Shown here in pieces: positions 15,885 through 22,583 of a stretch of 24,968 nt of DNA. The stretch is taken from the NCBI GenBank assembly GCA_016928975.1, contig JAFGJR010000319.1:1-24968 (forward strand), given 5' to 3'. Source of the stretch: Sedimentisphaerales bacterium (GTDB taxonomy: Bacteria > Planctomycetota > Phycisphaerae > Sedimentisphaerales > SG8-4). Every line of letters begins with the position of its first letter. The first letter of the stretch is position 1. A program made the translations under genes and the position numbers. The notes beneath the pieces were generated by a model, which was not told where the DNA came from, searched no databases, and worked only from the letters and a program-made list of their open reading frames with translations.

Positions 15885-17600
15885 TTACGCCTCGTCCGCA
15901 GGGCCGCGAGCCGGTTCCTCGGCGGCCGCACGCGCCGGTCGCTCGCTGACCGGATCGGCCGGCTTCGCCTCCGCAGGTTTGCGATTGAGCATCCGGTCGA
16001 GGTCGTCGATGTCGATACCCACCTTGCTCAGCAGCGCCTTGAGGTCCACGCCCTGCGCCTTGAGGGCCGTGAGGAACTTGAAGACGGTGTTCGGCACGAC
16101 GCTGCTGAACTGGTCCATGCCTCGCCCGGTGCCGCCCACGTCGATGATTCGCACCTCGTCGATCTGGCCCAGCGGCGCCGCCACGCTCGCGAAGACGGAG
16201 GTCGCGACCTTGCTCATCGCGTCGCCGCCCCGATCGAACAGGCCGGGCAGCCGGTCCAGAATCAGGATCATCCGCGCGTCGGCGGTCATCCTGGCCAGGG
16301 CCTCGGCGAGCTGCTTGGTGCCTTCGGCCTCCGCCTTGAGGACCATGCCCTTCTTGGCGGCCTCGCCTTCCGCTTCCGCCACGAGGGCCTGCTTGGTCTT
16401 GGCCGCCTCACCTTCCGCCTCGGCCAGCATGACCGCTCGGGTCTTGGAGGCCTCGCCCTCGCCTTCGAAGACTCGCGCCTGCTTTTCGCCGTCGGCTCTG
16501 CGGATCGCCGCTTCGCGGGCGGCCTCCGCATTGGTCACGGCCACCTGCTTGGCGGCCTCCGCCTCGATCACCTGCCGGGCACGTTCCGCCTGGGCGGGCT
16601 TGATGACCGTCGCCTCCAGCTCCTGCTCTTTGCGGGCGGCCTCGCGCGTCTGGACCTCGATCTGCGCCTCGCGCTCGGCGGCGTCGCGCTGCGCCTGCTT
16701 GACCTTGAGCGTCTTCTCCTGGTCGGCCAGGGCGATGCCGAACGCCTGCTCCGCTTTCGCCTTCTCCGCGTCGGCCGTGGTCTTGAACTGGGCCTTCTTG
16801 ACGTCCCTGTCCCGTTCCGCCTCCGCCACCTTGATCGCGTTGCTGGCGACGGTGATGTCGGCCTCGCGGTTGCAGTCGCTCACCTTCTTCTTCGTTTCCG
16901 CCTCCGCCTGGGCGGTCTTGATGTTCGCGTCCCGGATGGCCTCCGCCACCGACTGCTTGCCGAGGGCATCGATGTACCCGTACTCGTCGGTGACCTCCTG
17001 GATGACCAGCGTGATGATCTGGATGCCGAGCCGCCGCAGCTCCTCCGTGGACTCCTCCACCACTTTCTTGTTGAATGCATCGCGGTCGCGCAGGATCTCG
17101 TTGATGTTCAGCTTGCCGATGATGGAGCGCAGGTGGCCCTGGAGGATGTTGCGGACGATCCGCGCGAGTTCCTCGTCGGTCTTGCCGAGGAAGGCAGCGG
17201 CGGCGTTGTGCAGCGCCTCCTGCGTCGTCTCAATCTTGAACGTGGCGACCCCCTTGGCGCTGATCTTCACGTTGTCCTTGTTGGGGATATCGTGCTCGTC
17301 GATCTCGACCTGGCTGACGGCTGTGGACATCGGCTGGAAATGCTCGATCACCGGCCACAGTAAGGCGCCGCCGCCGGCGACCACACGGAAGCCCCGGCGG
17401 TGCGTCTTGCCCTCGGAATCGACGTACCTGTACTTGCGGCCGTAGAAAATGCCGACCTCGTTTGGAGGAATCTTCTTGTACCGGCTGGCCATCACCCGGA
17501 TCACGATGATAAACGCCAGCGCGATGAGCAGAATCATCGACGGCACCAGCACCCGGCTGACCTGCCCGATCACCAGAGCTCCCAATGCGAACGTGTTCAT
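15885..17600 (-). CDS. Flotillin/YqiK-like SPFH membrane protein
   Basis: A 571-residue SPFH/Band 7 protein. One membrane segment (about 17-37) precedes Pro-Pro-Asn-Glu-Val-Gly-Ile-Phe-Tyr-Gly-Arg-Lys (45-56) and the Band 7 domain (about 50-225), including Gly-Gly-Gly-Ala-Leu-Leu-Trp-Pro-Val-Ile-Glu. Residues about 225-445 form the Ala-Glu-Ala-rich coiled coil typical of flotillins, with repeated Glu-Ala-Glu-Gly-Glu-Ala-Ala-Lys. A hydrophobic segment and a short acidic-basic tail follow. Flotillins oligomerise on the cytoplasmic membrane and organise lipid microdomains. The start ATG 17600 follows AGGAGAG and AAGGACT. It sits downstream of an NfeD gene, the conserved YuaF-YuaG and YqiJ-YqiK arrangement, and upstream of the carbonic-anhydrase-like gene. 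Confidence 0.93.
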   Translation of the reverse strand: MNTFALGALVIGQVSRVLVPSMILLIALAFIIVIRVMASRYKKIPPNEVGIFYGRKYRYVDSEGKTHRRGFRVVAGGGALLWPVIEHFQPMSTAVSQVEIDEHDIPNKDNVKISAKGVATFKIETTQEALHNAAAAFLGKTDEELARIVRNILQGHLRSIIGKLNINEILRDRDAFNKKVVEESTEELRRLGIQIITLVIQEVTDEYGYIDALGKQSVAEAIRDANIKTAQAEAETKKKVSDCNREADITVASNAIKVAEAERDRDVKKAQFKTTADAEKAKAEQAFGIALADQEKTLKVKQAQRDAAEREAQIEVQTREAARKEQELEATVIKPAQAERARQVIEAEAAKQVAVTNAEAAREAAIRRADGEKQARVFEGEGEASKTRAVMLAEAEGEAAKTKQALVAEAEGEAAKKGMVLKAEAEGTKQLAEALARMTADARMILILDRLPGLFDRGGDAMSKVATSVFASVAAPLGQIDEVRIIDVGGTGRGMDQFSSVVPNTVFKFLTALKAQGVDLKALLSKVGIDIDDLDRMLNRKPAEAKPADPVSERPARAAAEEPARGPADEA

Positions 17601-17659
17601 AGTCCTTGTCTCTCCTATTCAGAGTCGCCGACGGAATGAACCGTCGTAGGATTCCCACG

Positions 17660-17692
17660 TTGTCATTCCCGCGAAGGCGGGAATCCAGCACG
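17660..17692. repeat. REP-like palindrome in the nfeD-flotillin gap
   Basis: ATTCCCGC-GAAG-GCGGGAAT (17665-17684) is a perfect 8-bp stem in the context TTGTCATTCCCGCGAAGG. It matches the common bacterial palindrome (GTCATTCCCGCGAAnGCGGGAATCC) known from many genomes as a dispersed small element. A TCCAG/CTGGA pair (17685-17709) continues it on the right, as in longer versions. Confidence 0.65.
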
Positions 17693-17730
17693 CATCGAGC
17701 GACTCTGGACCCCCGCCCCCGATCAGAGCT

Positions 17731-17760
17731 TGCCCTCGACCCGATCGGGGGTCGAGGGCA
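17731..17760. terminator. Perfect 12-bp hairpin between nfeD and flotillin genes
   Basis: TGCCCTCGACCC (17731-17742) and GGGTCGAGGGCA (17749-17760) form a perfect stem around a 6-nt loop, 64 bases past the nfeD stop. It could attenuate transcription or stabilise the upstream message so that NfeD and flotillin are made in different amounts. There is no T-run, so it may also be part of the neighbouring repeat element. Confidence 0.5.
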
Positions 17761-17823
17761 GGCCCTGCGCGCCGGTGACATACGTGGGACTCATTCTGTC
17801 AAAGTGCCAACGATTGTTCGCTT

Positions 17824-18360
17824 TCAGCTTTCGGTCTTGTCCACGGTGAGGACCGAGCCGCTGACGGCGACGATCCGCACGGTGCTGCCCTTGCCCAGGG
17901 GGCCGCTGTCGTGTGCCCGCGCGGTGAACGTGTGGTACTCGCCGCCGAGGGAGACGCCGATCTCGCCCAGGGCGTCCTTGTCGATCGGCACGGTGACCGT
18001 TCCGGTGCATCCGAGCAGCGAGTCGGTCGGCGTCACGGACGACGCCTGCTGCTCGATGAACAGCAGCATGATGCCGTACATGAGGGCCGCCAGGATCACG
18101 CCCGCCGCCACGCCGATCACCGAGGCGAGCGGGTACCCGGCGCCGTAATACAGCGCGACGGCGCCAGCGGCCCCGAAGCCCATGACGAACGTGGCGATCA
18201 CCCGCATCGAGAAGATGCCGATCACGCCGTGGCTGTCCACGCCGGCCTCGTAGCTGGCGTCGGTGTCGATGCTGTGGTCGAAGTCGTGGTCGTGGCCGAG
18301 CAGGAAACCACCGGCCACCACGATGAACGCGGCGATAGCGATGGTTACGAATATGACCAT
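17824..18360 (-). CDS. NfeD-like membrane protein, flotillin partner
   Basis: A 178-residue membrane protein. A first hydrophobic helix (1-22) is followed by a His/Asp-rich loop (Gly-His-Asp-His-Asp-Phe-Asp-His). Two or three further helices span about 45-108. The soluble C-terminal part (about 115-178) contains Gly-Cys-Thr-Gly-Thr-Val-Thr-Val-Pro and Gly-Ser-Thr-Val-Arg-Ile-Val-Ala-Val-Ser-Gly-Ser-Val-Leu-Thr-Val, the OB-fold typical of NfeD/YuaF/YqiJ proteins. These associate with flotillins in the membrane. ATG 18360 follows AAAGGAGGT, the best ribosome site in the window. It is the first gene of the proposed nfeD-flotillin-carbonic-anhydrase operon. The His/Asp-rich loop might bind metal, which is inference. 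Confidence 0.88.
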   Translation of the reverse strand: MVIFVTIAIAAFIVVAGGFLLGHDHDFDHSIDTDASYEAGVDSHGVIGIFSMRVIATFVMGFGAAGAVALYYGAGYPLASVIGVAAGVILAALMYGIMLLFIEQQASSVTPTDSLLGCTGTVTVPIDKDALGEIGVSLGGEYHTFTARAHDSGPLGKGSTVRIVAVSGSVLTVDKTES

Positions 18361-18710
18361 AGTGACCTCCTTTTATTCACATAGACGCCTGTGAGGCTTG
18401 GGAATTTTGCGCGGTCGCTCCCCGACCGTGGATTTTCGAAAGCCGTTCCTGGATGGTTCCACTATGCCAGCCACATCCGTGTGTCCTCGTCTTGCCCCTG
18501 TTGTTTCTCCTCCTGGACGTCGTCCAACGGATGCGGAGTATAGCAGCTTGCCAGTGTCCCGTCCAGACCGCCGTCACGGAATTCCGCGCCCCCTCCGCCG
18601 TGGCCACAGAGCGACAGATCGCGAGCCTCCGCGTTGTCGTTAGTCTTTATGGACAAAGGACTTGCGCAGTTGCAGCTCTCGTCCGCAAGAGGCGCGGTGC
18701 CAGTGCCGTT
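18361..18710. other. Intergenic region upstream of nfeD
   Basis: About 350 bases with no supported gene. A small CGGTCG/CGACCG hairpin lies near 18410-18427 in what would be the nfeD leader. No promoter is evident by eye. Confidence 0.35.
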
Positions 18711-18944
18711 TCAGGCGGGTTTCATGCCGAGGATCTTGTCGATCCGGCCGGCCAGGTCGGTCAGGTAGGCCTCGTCGCCGCCGGCCAACTCGGGGGTCAT
18801 GTAGCTGGTGAATCCGATATCCGCCAGCGCCTGGCGGACCTGCGGCGAGTTGACGTCGCCGTCGAGCAGGTTCGTCCATTGGTAGCCGCGGCGCTTGAAG
18901 TCCTTCAGATGGATGTGGGCGATCCGGCAGCCGATCATCGTGGA
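18711..18944 (-). pseudogene. C-terminal remnant of a sugar-phosphate isomerase/epimerase
   Basis: The 75-residue frame Ile-Ala-His-Ile-His-Leu-Lys-Asp-Phe-Lys-Arg-Arg-Gly, then Asn-Leu-Leu-Asp-Gly-Asp-Val-Asn, then Tyr-Met-Thr-Pro-Glu-Leu matches the last two strands of xylose-isomerase-like TIM-barrel proteins. The family's His-x-His-x-Lys-Asp and Gly-x-Gly/Asp-x-Val motifs are recognisable. A full member has about 270-300 residues, so roughly three quarters is missing. A TGA lies only four codons upstream of the first ATG, and four bases beyond the fragment sits the stop of the ankyrin gene on the same strand. The N-terminal part was lost by deletion or rearrangement. A tiny re-expressed protein is unlikely. 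Confidence 0.7.
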
Positions 18945-18947
18945 TCG

Positions 18948-20411
18948 TCAGCGATATCGTCGCCCCCCGGTGCCGCGCTGGCCCCTCTCCGGATACGTGC
19001 CCGGTTGCGTGCCCTTTCGCTCCTGCAGCTTCCGCTGGCGCTCCTCGTCGATCGTCCACTGCTCGCGGATCTTGGCTACCCGCTCCTGCCGCGCGAGCAT
19101 CACGCCGGAGATCGTTGCGGCTGTCTTCTTCGCCTGCTCCTCCGCCGCGATCGTCCGCAGACCTTCGAGCTCCGCCAGGTCCAGCAAATGCACCGCCTCC
19201 AGCAGTTCCGGCTTGCTCTCCGGCTTGCCGTTCACCCAGGCGTCAATCTGGGCCCGCGTGTCGCCGTCGATGGGCGGCAGGTTGGGCTCGCGCCGCGCGG
19301 ACGCTCTGGACGGTGTCGCACCCGGATTCCCATAAGGGCTCTGTGCACCACCCATCATCTCCGTCGTGCCCCGGCGGCCCGTTCGCCCGCCCCGGACGCG
19401 CCCCGTTCCCGTCGTATCCGTGTTCTGCTCCATCGCCGCACGCCGCTCCTCTCGGATCGCCTCGCGCACCGCGTCGCCGACGGCGGCGTACCGCAGCTTC
19501 CGCTTGGCCGCCAGATCATCGACTGCCGGGATCGTTTTTGTCGCCTTCTCATCGGTCGCCGTCTGCTTGATGAGCGCGAGCTCATCGTCGAACTGCTTCT
19601 CGACGGAGCGCAGCAGCGACGTGCGCGTATCCACGCGCCGCTGGATCCAACCCTTCTGCTCGACCTCGCTCTTGTCATCGACCGCCTGGAGAACCGCCGC
19701 CAGGCCGGGGAAGGCCTTGATCTCCCCGCGGACGGCGTTCGGATCGAGCTCGACCTGGACGGGGGCGGTGGCCGCTACCGGCTGGGTCATCTGGCTGCCG
19801 GGCGCGCCGTCATCGCCGTAGGGCGACATGCCGGGCCGCAGGGCGACGGGTTCCTTCGCGCCGCTCTGCTTGAGCAGATCGACGATCTCTGTCTGCTGGC
19901 GCCGGCTGGCCAGCATGAGCGGCGTCTGGCTCATCCGGTCTTCCGCATTGACGTCCGCGCCGGCTTTGATGAGCGCCTGGACAACCTCCGTGTGACCGAA
20001 CGCCGCGGCCACGTGGAGAGGCGTCGTCTTGTTGTCGTCCTTGAGCTTCGGGTCCGCGCCGGCGGCGAGCAGTGCGAGCACGACGCCGGTATGTCCGCTC
20101 TGAGCGGCGCCGAGCAGCGGCGTTCTGCCGTTGATGCCCTTGGCGTTGACCTGCGCGCCGGCAGCGAGGAGGACTTTGACGGCTTCGAGCTGGCCGGCAT
20201 CGGCGGCATAGCAAAGCGGCGGGGTCCCGCGCTCGTCCGCCTTATTCATGTCCGCTTTCCTGGCGATGTGCAAGTTGAGTTGCTGGATGTCACCGTCAGC
20301 GGCCGCCATGAACAGCGACTTGGTCGGGTTGGCGGCATCTTGTGCCAGAACCCCCCTGCCGCCGACCAGGAGGAACGATACACTGAGAATCGAGAGAATC
20401 GCGCGTTTCAC
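18948..20411 (-). CDS. Exported ankyrin-repeat protein with coiled-coil tail
   Basis: A 487-residue protein. Residues 1-23 are a signal peptide (Lys-Arg, hydrophobic core, Val-Leu-Ala-Gln). Residues 28-185 hold five ankyrin repeats, with clear Gly-x-Thr-Pro-Leu, Ala-Ala and Leu-Leu-Ala-Ala-Gly-Ala-x-Val-Asn consensus. The rest is not ankyrin: a charged helical stretch about 225-335 (predicted coiled coil), an Arg/Gly-rich linker (Thr-Gly-Arg-Val-Arg-Gly-Gly-Arg-Thr-Gly-Arg-Arg-Gly), and another helical segment ending in a basic Gly-Gly-Arg-Arg-Tyr-Arg tail. It likely binds protein partners outside the cytoplasm. The GTG start at 20411 is supported by AAAAGGGCG. A TATAAT box lies 75 bases upstream, separate from parB. 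Confidence 0.85.
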   Translation of the reverse strand: MKRAILSILSVSFLLVGGRGVLAQDAANPTKSLFMAAADGDIQQLNLHIARKADMNKADERGTPPLCYAADAGQLEAVKVLLAAGAQVNAKGINGRTPLLGAAQSGHTGVVLALLAAGADPKLKDDNKTTPLHVAAAFGHTEVVQALIKAGADVNAEDRMSQTPLMLASRRQQTEIVDLLKQSGAKEPVALRPGMSPYGDDGAPGSQMTQPVAATAPVQVELDPNAVRGEIKAFPGLAAVLQAVDDKSEVEQKGWIQRRVDTRTSLLRSVEKQFDDELALIKQTATDEKATKTIPAVDDLAAKRKLRYAAVGDAVREAIREERRAAMEQNTDTTGTGRVRGGRTGRRGTTEMMGGAQSPYGNPGATPSRASARREPNLPPIDGDTRAQIDAWVNGKPESKPELLEAVHLLDLAELEGLRTIAAEEQAKKTAATISGVMLARQERVAKIREQWTIDEERQRKLQERKGTQPGTYPERGQRGTGGRRYR

Positions 20412-20485
20412 AAGACGCCCTTTTCAATGCGTTGGTCCCGAGGGATTGATGCCGCGATGACGCAGCGCCCGCGGCGTATCCTGTT

Positions 20486-20491
20486 ATTATA
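20486..20491 (-). promoter_or_regulatory. TATAAT -10 box upstream of the ankyrin gene
   Basis: A perfect TATAAT on the minus strand (20486-20491) lies in the parB-ankyrin gap. The hexamer 17 bases upstream is a poor -35 (CTACAC), and a TTGCAA is too close (11-base spacer). An activator or an extended element may be involved. The leader would be about 65-70 bases. Confidence 0.4.
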
Positions 20492-20528
20492 CACCATCTG
20501 CATTGCAAGTGTAGAAATCTGAGCGGCT

Positions 20529-21479
20529 TCAGACCCCATCGCTGCAGGCCAGACCGAGCACCTCCGTGATGCGGTCGAACTCGTCCAGCGAGTCGAAGTC
20601 GATCAGGATTCTGCCTCGCTGGCCGTGCCGCCGCGTCTCGATATGGACCCGCGTGCCAAGGTGACGGCAGAGCTTGTCCTCCAGGTCGGCGATGTGGGCG
20701 GGCTTGGCACGAGCCGCGGGCGGCTCCTTGCCCTCCTGGGACACGTACTTGCGGACGAGACGCTCCACCTCCCGGACGCTGAGCCGCCCTGCCATCGCCC
20801 GGTTGGCCAGCTTGCGCCGCAGCTCGTCGCTCGGAAGCGACAGGATCGCCCGGGCGTGGCCCGTGCTGATCTGGCCGTCCACGAGCATCTGGCGCAAGTC
20901 CTCTGGTAAGTCCAGCAGGCGCAAGTGGTTAGCAATCACCGAACGGTCTTCGCCCAGACGCTGAGAAGCCTCGGCCTGAGTCAGGGCGAACGCGCCGAGG
21001 TAGCGCTGGTAGGCTTTCGCTCGCTCAATAGGGTTCAAGTCGCGGCGATGGATGTTCTCTACGAGCGACCATTCGAACAGTTGTTCATCGGTCACCTGGC
21101 GAACGATCGCGGGAATCCGGTTAAGACCCGCCATCTGGGCGGCACGAAACCGCCGCTCGCCGGCGATGAGCTGGTAGCCGCCTTGAAAGGGGCGAACGAT
21201 GATCGGCTGAATGACCCCGTTCGCTTTGATGGAGTCGGCCAGTTCGACGAGATCCTGTTCGTGCCAGACGGTGCGCGCCTGGTAGGGATTGGGAGAGATC
21301 TGGTCAAGGGCAAGGTCCGTCATCGAATCAGCTAAGTCCCTATCTGGAGGGAACTTATGATTGCCGAGAAGCGGAGGTGAGGAGGTAGTGATGGTCGCAG
21401 GCCCGGGTATTATAGGACCAAGTAGTGATTCAAGTCCCCTGCCGAGGTGCCGTGGTTTGTCGCCCTTACCTGTAGTCAT
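20529..21479 (-). CDS. parB: Chromosome-partitioning protein ParB
   Basis: A 316-residue CTP-dependent DNA clamp that loads at parS and helps segregate the chromosome origin. Seen: ISPNPYQAR (61-69), the CTP-binding Gly-Glu-Arg-Arg-Phe-Arg-Ala-Ala (107-114), Glu-Asn-Ile-His-Arg-Arg-Asp-Leu-Asn-Pro-Ile-Glu-Arg-Ala (141-154), a helix-turn-helix (about 165-205) and a C-terminal dimer domain (about 264-312). All core motifs are intact. ATG 21479 follows GAAGGAG at good spacing. The parA ATPase that normally precedes parB is absent from the window; upstream instead lies a gene-free tract with parS-like sites, consistent with an origin-proximal position. A TTGAGC-18-TAGAAT promoter is near 21528-21557. 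Confidence 0.96.
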   Translation of the reverse strand: MTTGKGDKPRHLGRGLESLLGPIIPGPATITTSSPPLLGNHKFPPDRDLADSMTDLALDQISPNPYQARTVWHEQDLVELADSIKANGVIQPIIVRPFQGGYQLIAGERRFRAAQMAGLNRIPAIVRQVTDEQLFEWSLVENIHRRDLNPIERAKAYQRYLGAFALTQAEASQRLGEDRSVIANHLRLLDLPEDLRQMLVDGQISTGHARAILSLPSDELRRKLANRAMAGRLSVREVERLVRKYVSQEGKEPPAARAKPAHIADLEDKLCRHLGTRVHIETRRHGQRGRILIDFDSLDEFDRITEVLGLACSDGV

Positions 21480-21527
21480 GCCGTCGCTCCTTCAAGAACG
21501 GTGCCAGCTAAGTCGTGTGAGCGCGAG

Positions 21528-21557
21528 ATTCTAAGATTGGAAGAATCGGTCGCTCAA
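21528..21557 (-). promoter_or_regulatory. Likely parB promoter
   Basis: On the minus strand TTGAGC (21552-21557) and TAGAAT (21528-21533) are separated by 18 bases. The -10 matches five of six and the -35 four of six consensus bases. Transcription would begin about 40 bases before the parB start codon. A CTGCAG-centred, imperfectly symmetric ATTTC/GAAAT element lies just upstream (about 21579-21597). Confidence 0.5.
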
Positions 21558-21623
21558 GTATATTTCGGGTGGGACGCAGGAAATTCTGCAGATTTCTCGC
21601 GGCGGGTGAATCCGGGTGTGCGC

Positions 21624-21639
21624 TGCGGCACGTGGAACA
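21624..21639 (+). other. Degenerate parS-like site
   Basis: TGCGGCACGTGGAACA keeps the CACGTG core and the complete right arm (GAACA) of the parS consensus TGTTtCACGTGgAACA, but the left arm differs at three bases. It has the same orientation as the better site at 22186-22201. It may bind ParB weakly or not at all. Confidence 0.35.
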
Positions 21640-21820
21640 AGGTGGCCCAAGGAGAGTGGGCCGCGTTGGCTCAAGGCGAAGAGAGAGAGTGGGAGAGTGG
21701 GGAGCGAAGTAGGCGCGCAGCATTGCGTCGTTGACACCGTAGGAACGGCATGAGGGTCGGCGGGTGGCGATGTGGTCGGATCGGGGTGGGGCGGTTAGGC
21801 GGTGGGCTTGGTGGGGGACG

Positions 21821-21848
21821 GGCAGGGGAATGGGGGGGGGGGGTGGGG
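21821..21848 (+). repeat. Poly-G run with G-quadruplex potential
   Basis: Several runs of four or more G, including a run of 12 G at 21832-21843, fall within 30 bases on the plus strand. This satisfies the usual four-run G-quadruplex pattern. Homopolymer length may be uncertain in the assembly. Confidence 0.6.
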
Positions 21849-22185
21849 ATCCCTGCGGCGAGTGGACTTGGACGCGCCGGTTGAATGGATGGCGGAGGCG
21901 GCCATTGTGGGGGAGTCGGTGTCGGTCGCTGCGGTGGAGATCGTCGGGGGGGCTGTGTCTGCCGCAATGGGGTCTGGGAATGAAGAGACCGGTGAGGAGC
22001 GCCTGGGAGGCGGAGCGATGCGGGACCGAGTTGGCGTGGGATGGAGCGTGGCGTCGCAGGCTGGACTGGGCATAGTCGGCGAGATGGTAGGTCTTGCGCC
22101 GCGATGTGAGGAGTCCTGCGGATGGTCGTCCGTAAGGGGCAAAAAGGGTGACGGAACAATGGGATCGACGGAGCTGGCGTGCCGG

Positions 22186-22201
22186 CGTTTCACGTGGAAC
22201 A
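22186..22201 (+). other. parS: parS site (ParB-binding centromere)
   Basis: CGTTTCACGTGGAACA matches the widely conserved parS palindrome TGTTTCACGTGAAACA at 14 of 16 bases. The G in the right arm is a tolerated variant found in many genomes (TGTTtCACGTGgAACA). It lies about 0.7 kb upstream of the parB start. Read on the minus strand, ATGTTCCACGTGAAAC would encode Met-Phe-His-Val-Lys, the form in which parS often overlaps gene starts, but no gene follows here. Confidence 0.75.
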
Positions 22202-22482
22202 TTGCGCTGAGTCTGGTCACGATCCGGATCATCGCTTGCATAGTCCGCCGGCGCGGCCGTCGGAGCGCTCTCGGGAGGCCCTCCATTGAGGCGTCGGAAT
22301 TGGCGCTGCAAGGCCTGGTGAGGCTACGTTTGCGGCGGACGCAGCCTGGCAGAGGCTTGAGGTTGCGCCGGCTGGCGTCGTGCGTCGGACCGTGGCAGGC
22401 TGGGGAGCAGACGACCACTTGCGACTGCTGGGACAGAGGAGCTGTGTTACGAATGCGGTCGGACAATATCGATAGGCCAGGG

Positions 22483-22510
22483 ATTATAGGACGTAGGCGA
22501 CGATTCGCAA
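22483..22510 (-). promoter_or_regulatory. TTGCGA-16-TATAAT promoter facing the parS tract
   Basis: On the minus strand TTGCGA (22505-22510) and a perfect TATAAT (22483-22488) are 16 bases apart. It would transcribe from about 22475 through the gene-free tract towards parB, giving a leader of about 1 kb or a separate untranslated RNA. The flanks GTCCTATAAT-x-CC recur at about 21409-21420 inside the parB 5' end. Confidence 0.45.
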
Positions 22511-22583
22511 TGCCCAGCGGATGGCCGTGCTGAGCAGGGGACGGAGCATCCCCCGCGAGCGAGAGGGGGGGCGTTGGCAGCGG

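Larger units (their letters stand above)
21480..22583. other. Gene-free, strongly G-skewed tract upstream of parB
   Basis: About 1.1 kb. Open frames exist on both strands but their translations are Gly/Arg/Trp- or Pro/Ser/Arg-rich low-complexity sequence without families. The plus strand is extremely G-rich: my hand count of 21721-21960 gives about 126 G against 41 C. It holds a 12-G run (21832-21843) inside a G-quadruplex-like stretch, two parS-like sites and a TATAAT-type promoter at 22483-22510 pointing towards parB. I read it as a centromere-like region rather than as a coding one. Confidence 0.6.

Noticed and set aside
15525..20522. Long plus-strand frames of about 612 and 689 codons (15525-17363 and 18453-20522)
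   Set aside because: They mirror the flotillin and ankyrin/isomerase genes, show no domains, and have the Leu/Arg/Gly-rich composition of antisense frames.
21491..21506. Sigma-54-like TGGCAC-N5-TTGAA before parB (minus strand)
   Set aside because: The invariant GC of the -12 element is GA, and the box overlaps the parB ribosome site, so it cannot serve as the parB promoter.
21508..22533. Frames of 220-270 codons on both strands upstream of parB
   Set aside because: Their translations are low-complexity Pro/Ser/Arg or Gly/Arg/Trp; none contains ParA motifs or ribosome sites.
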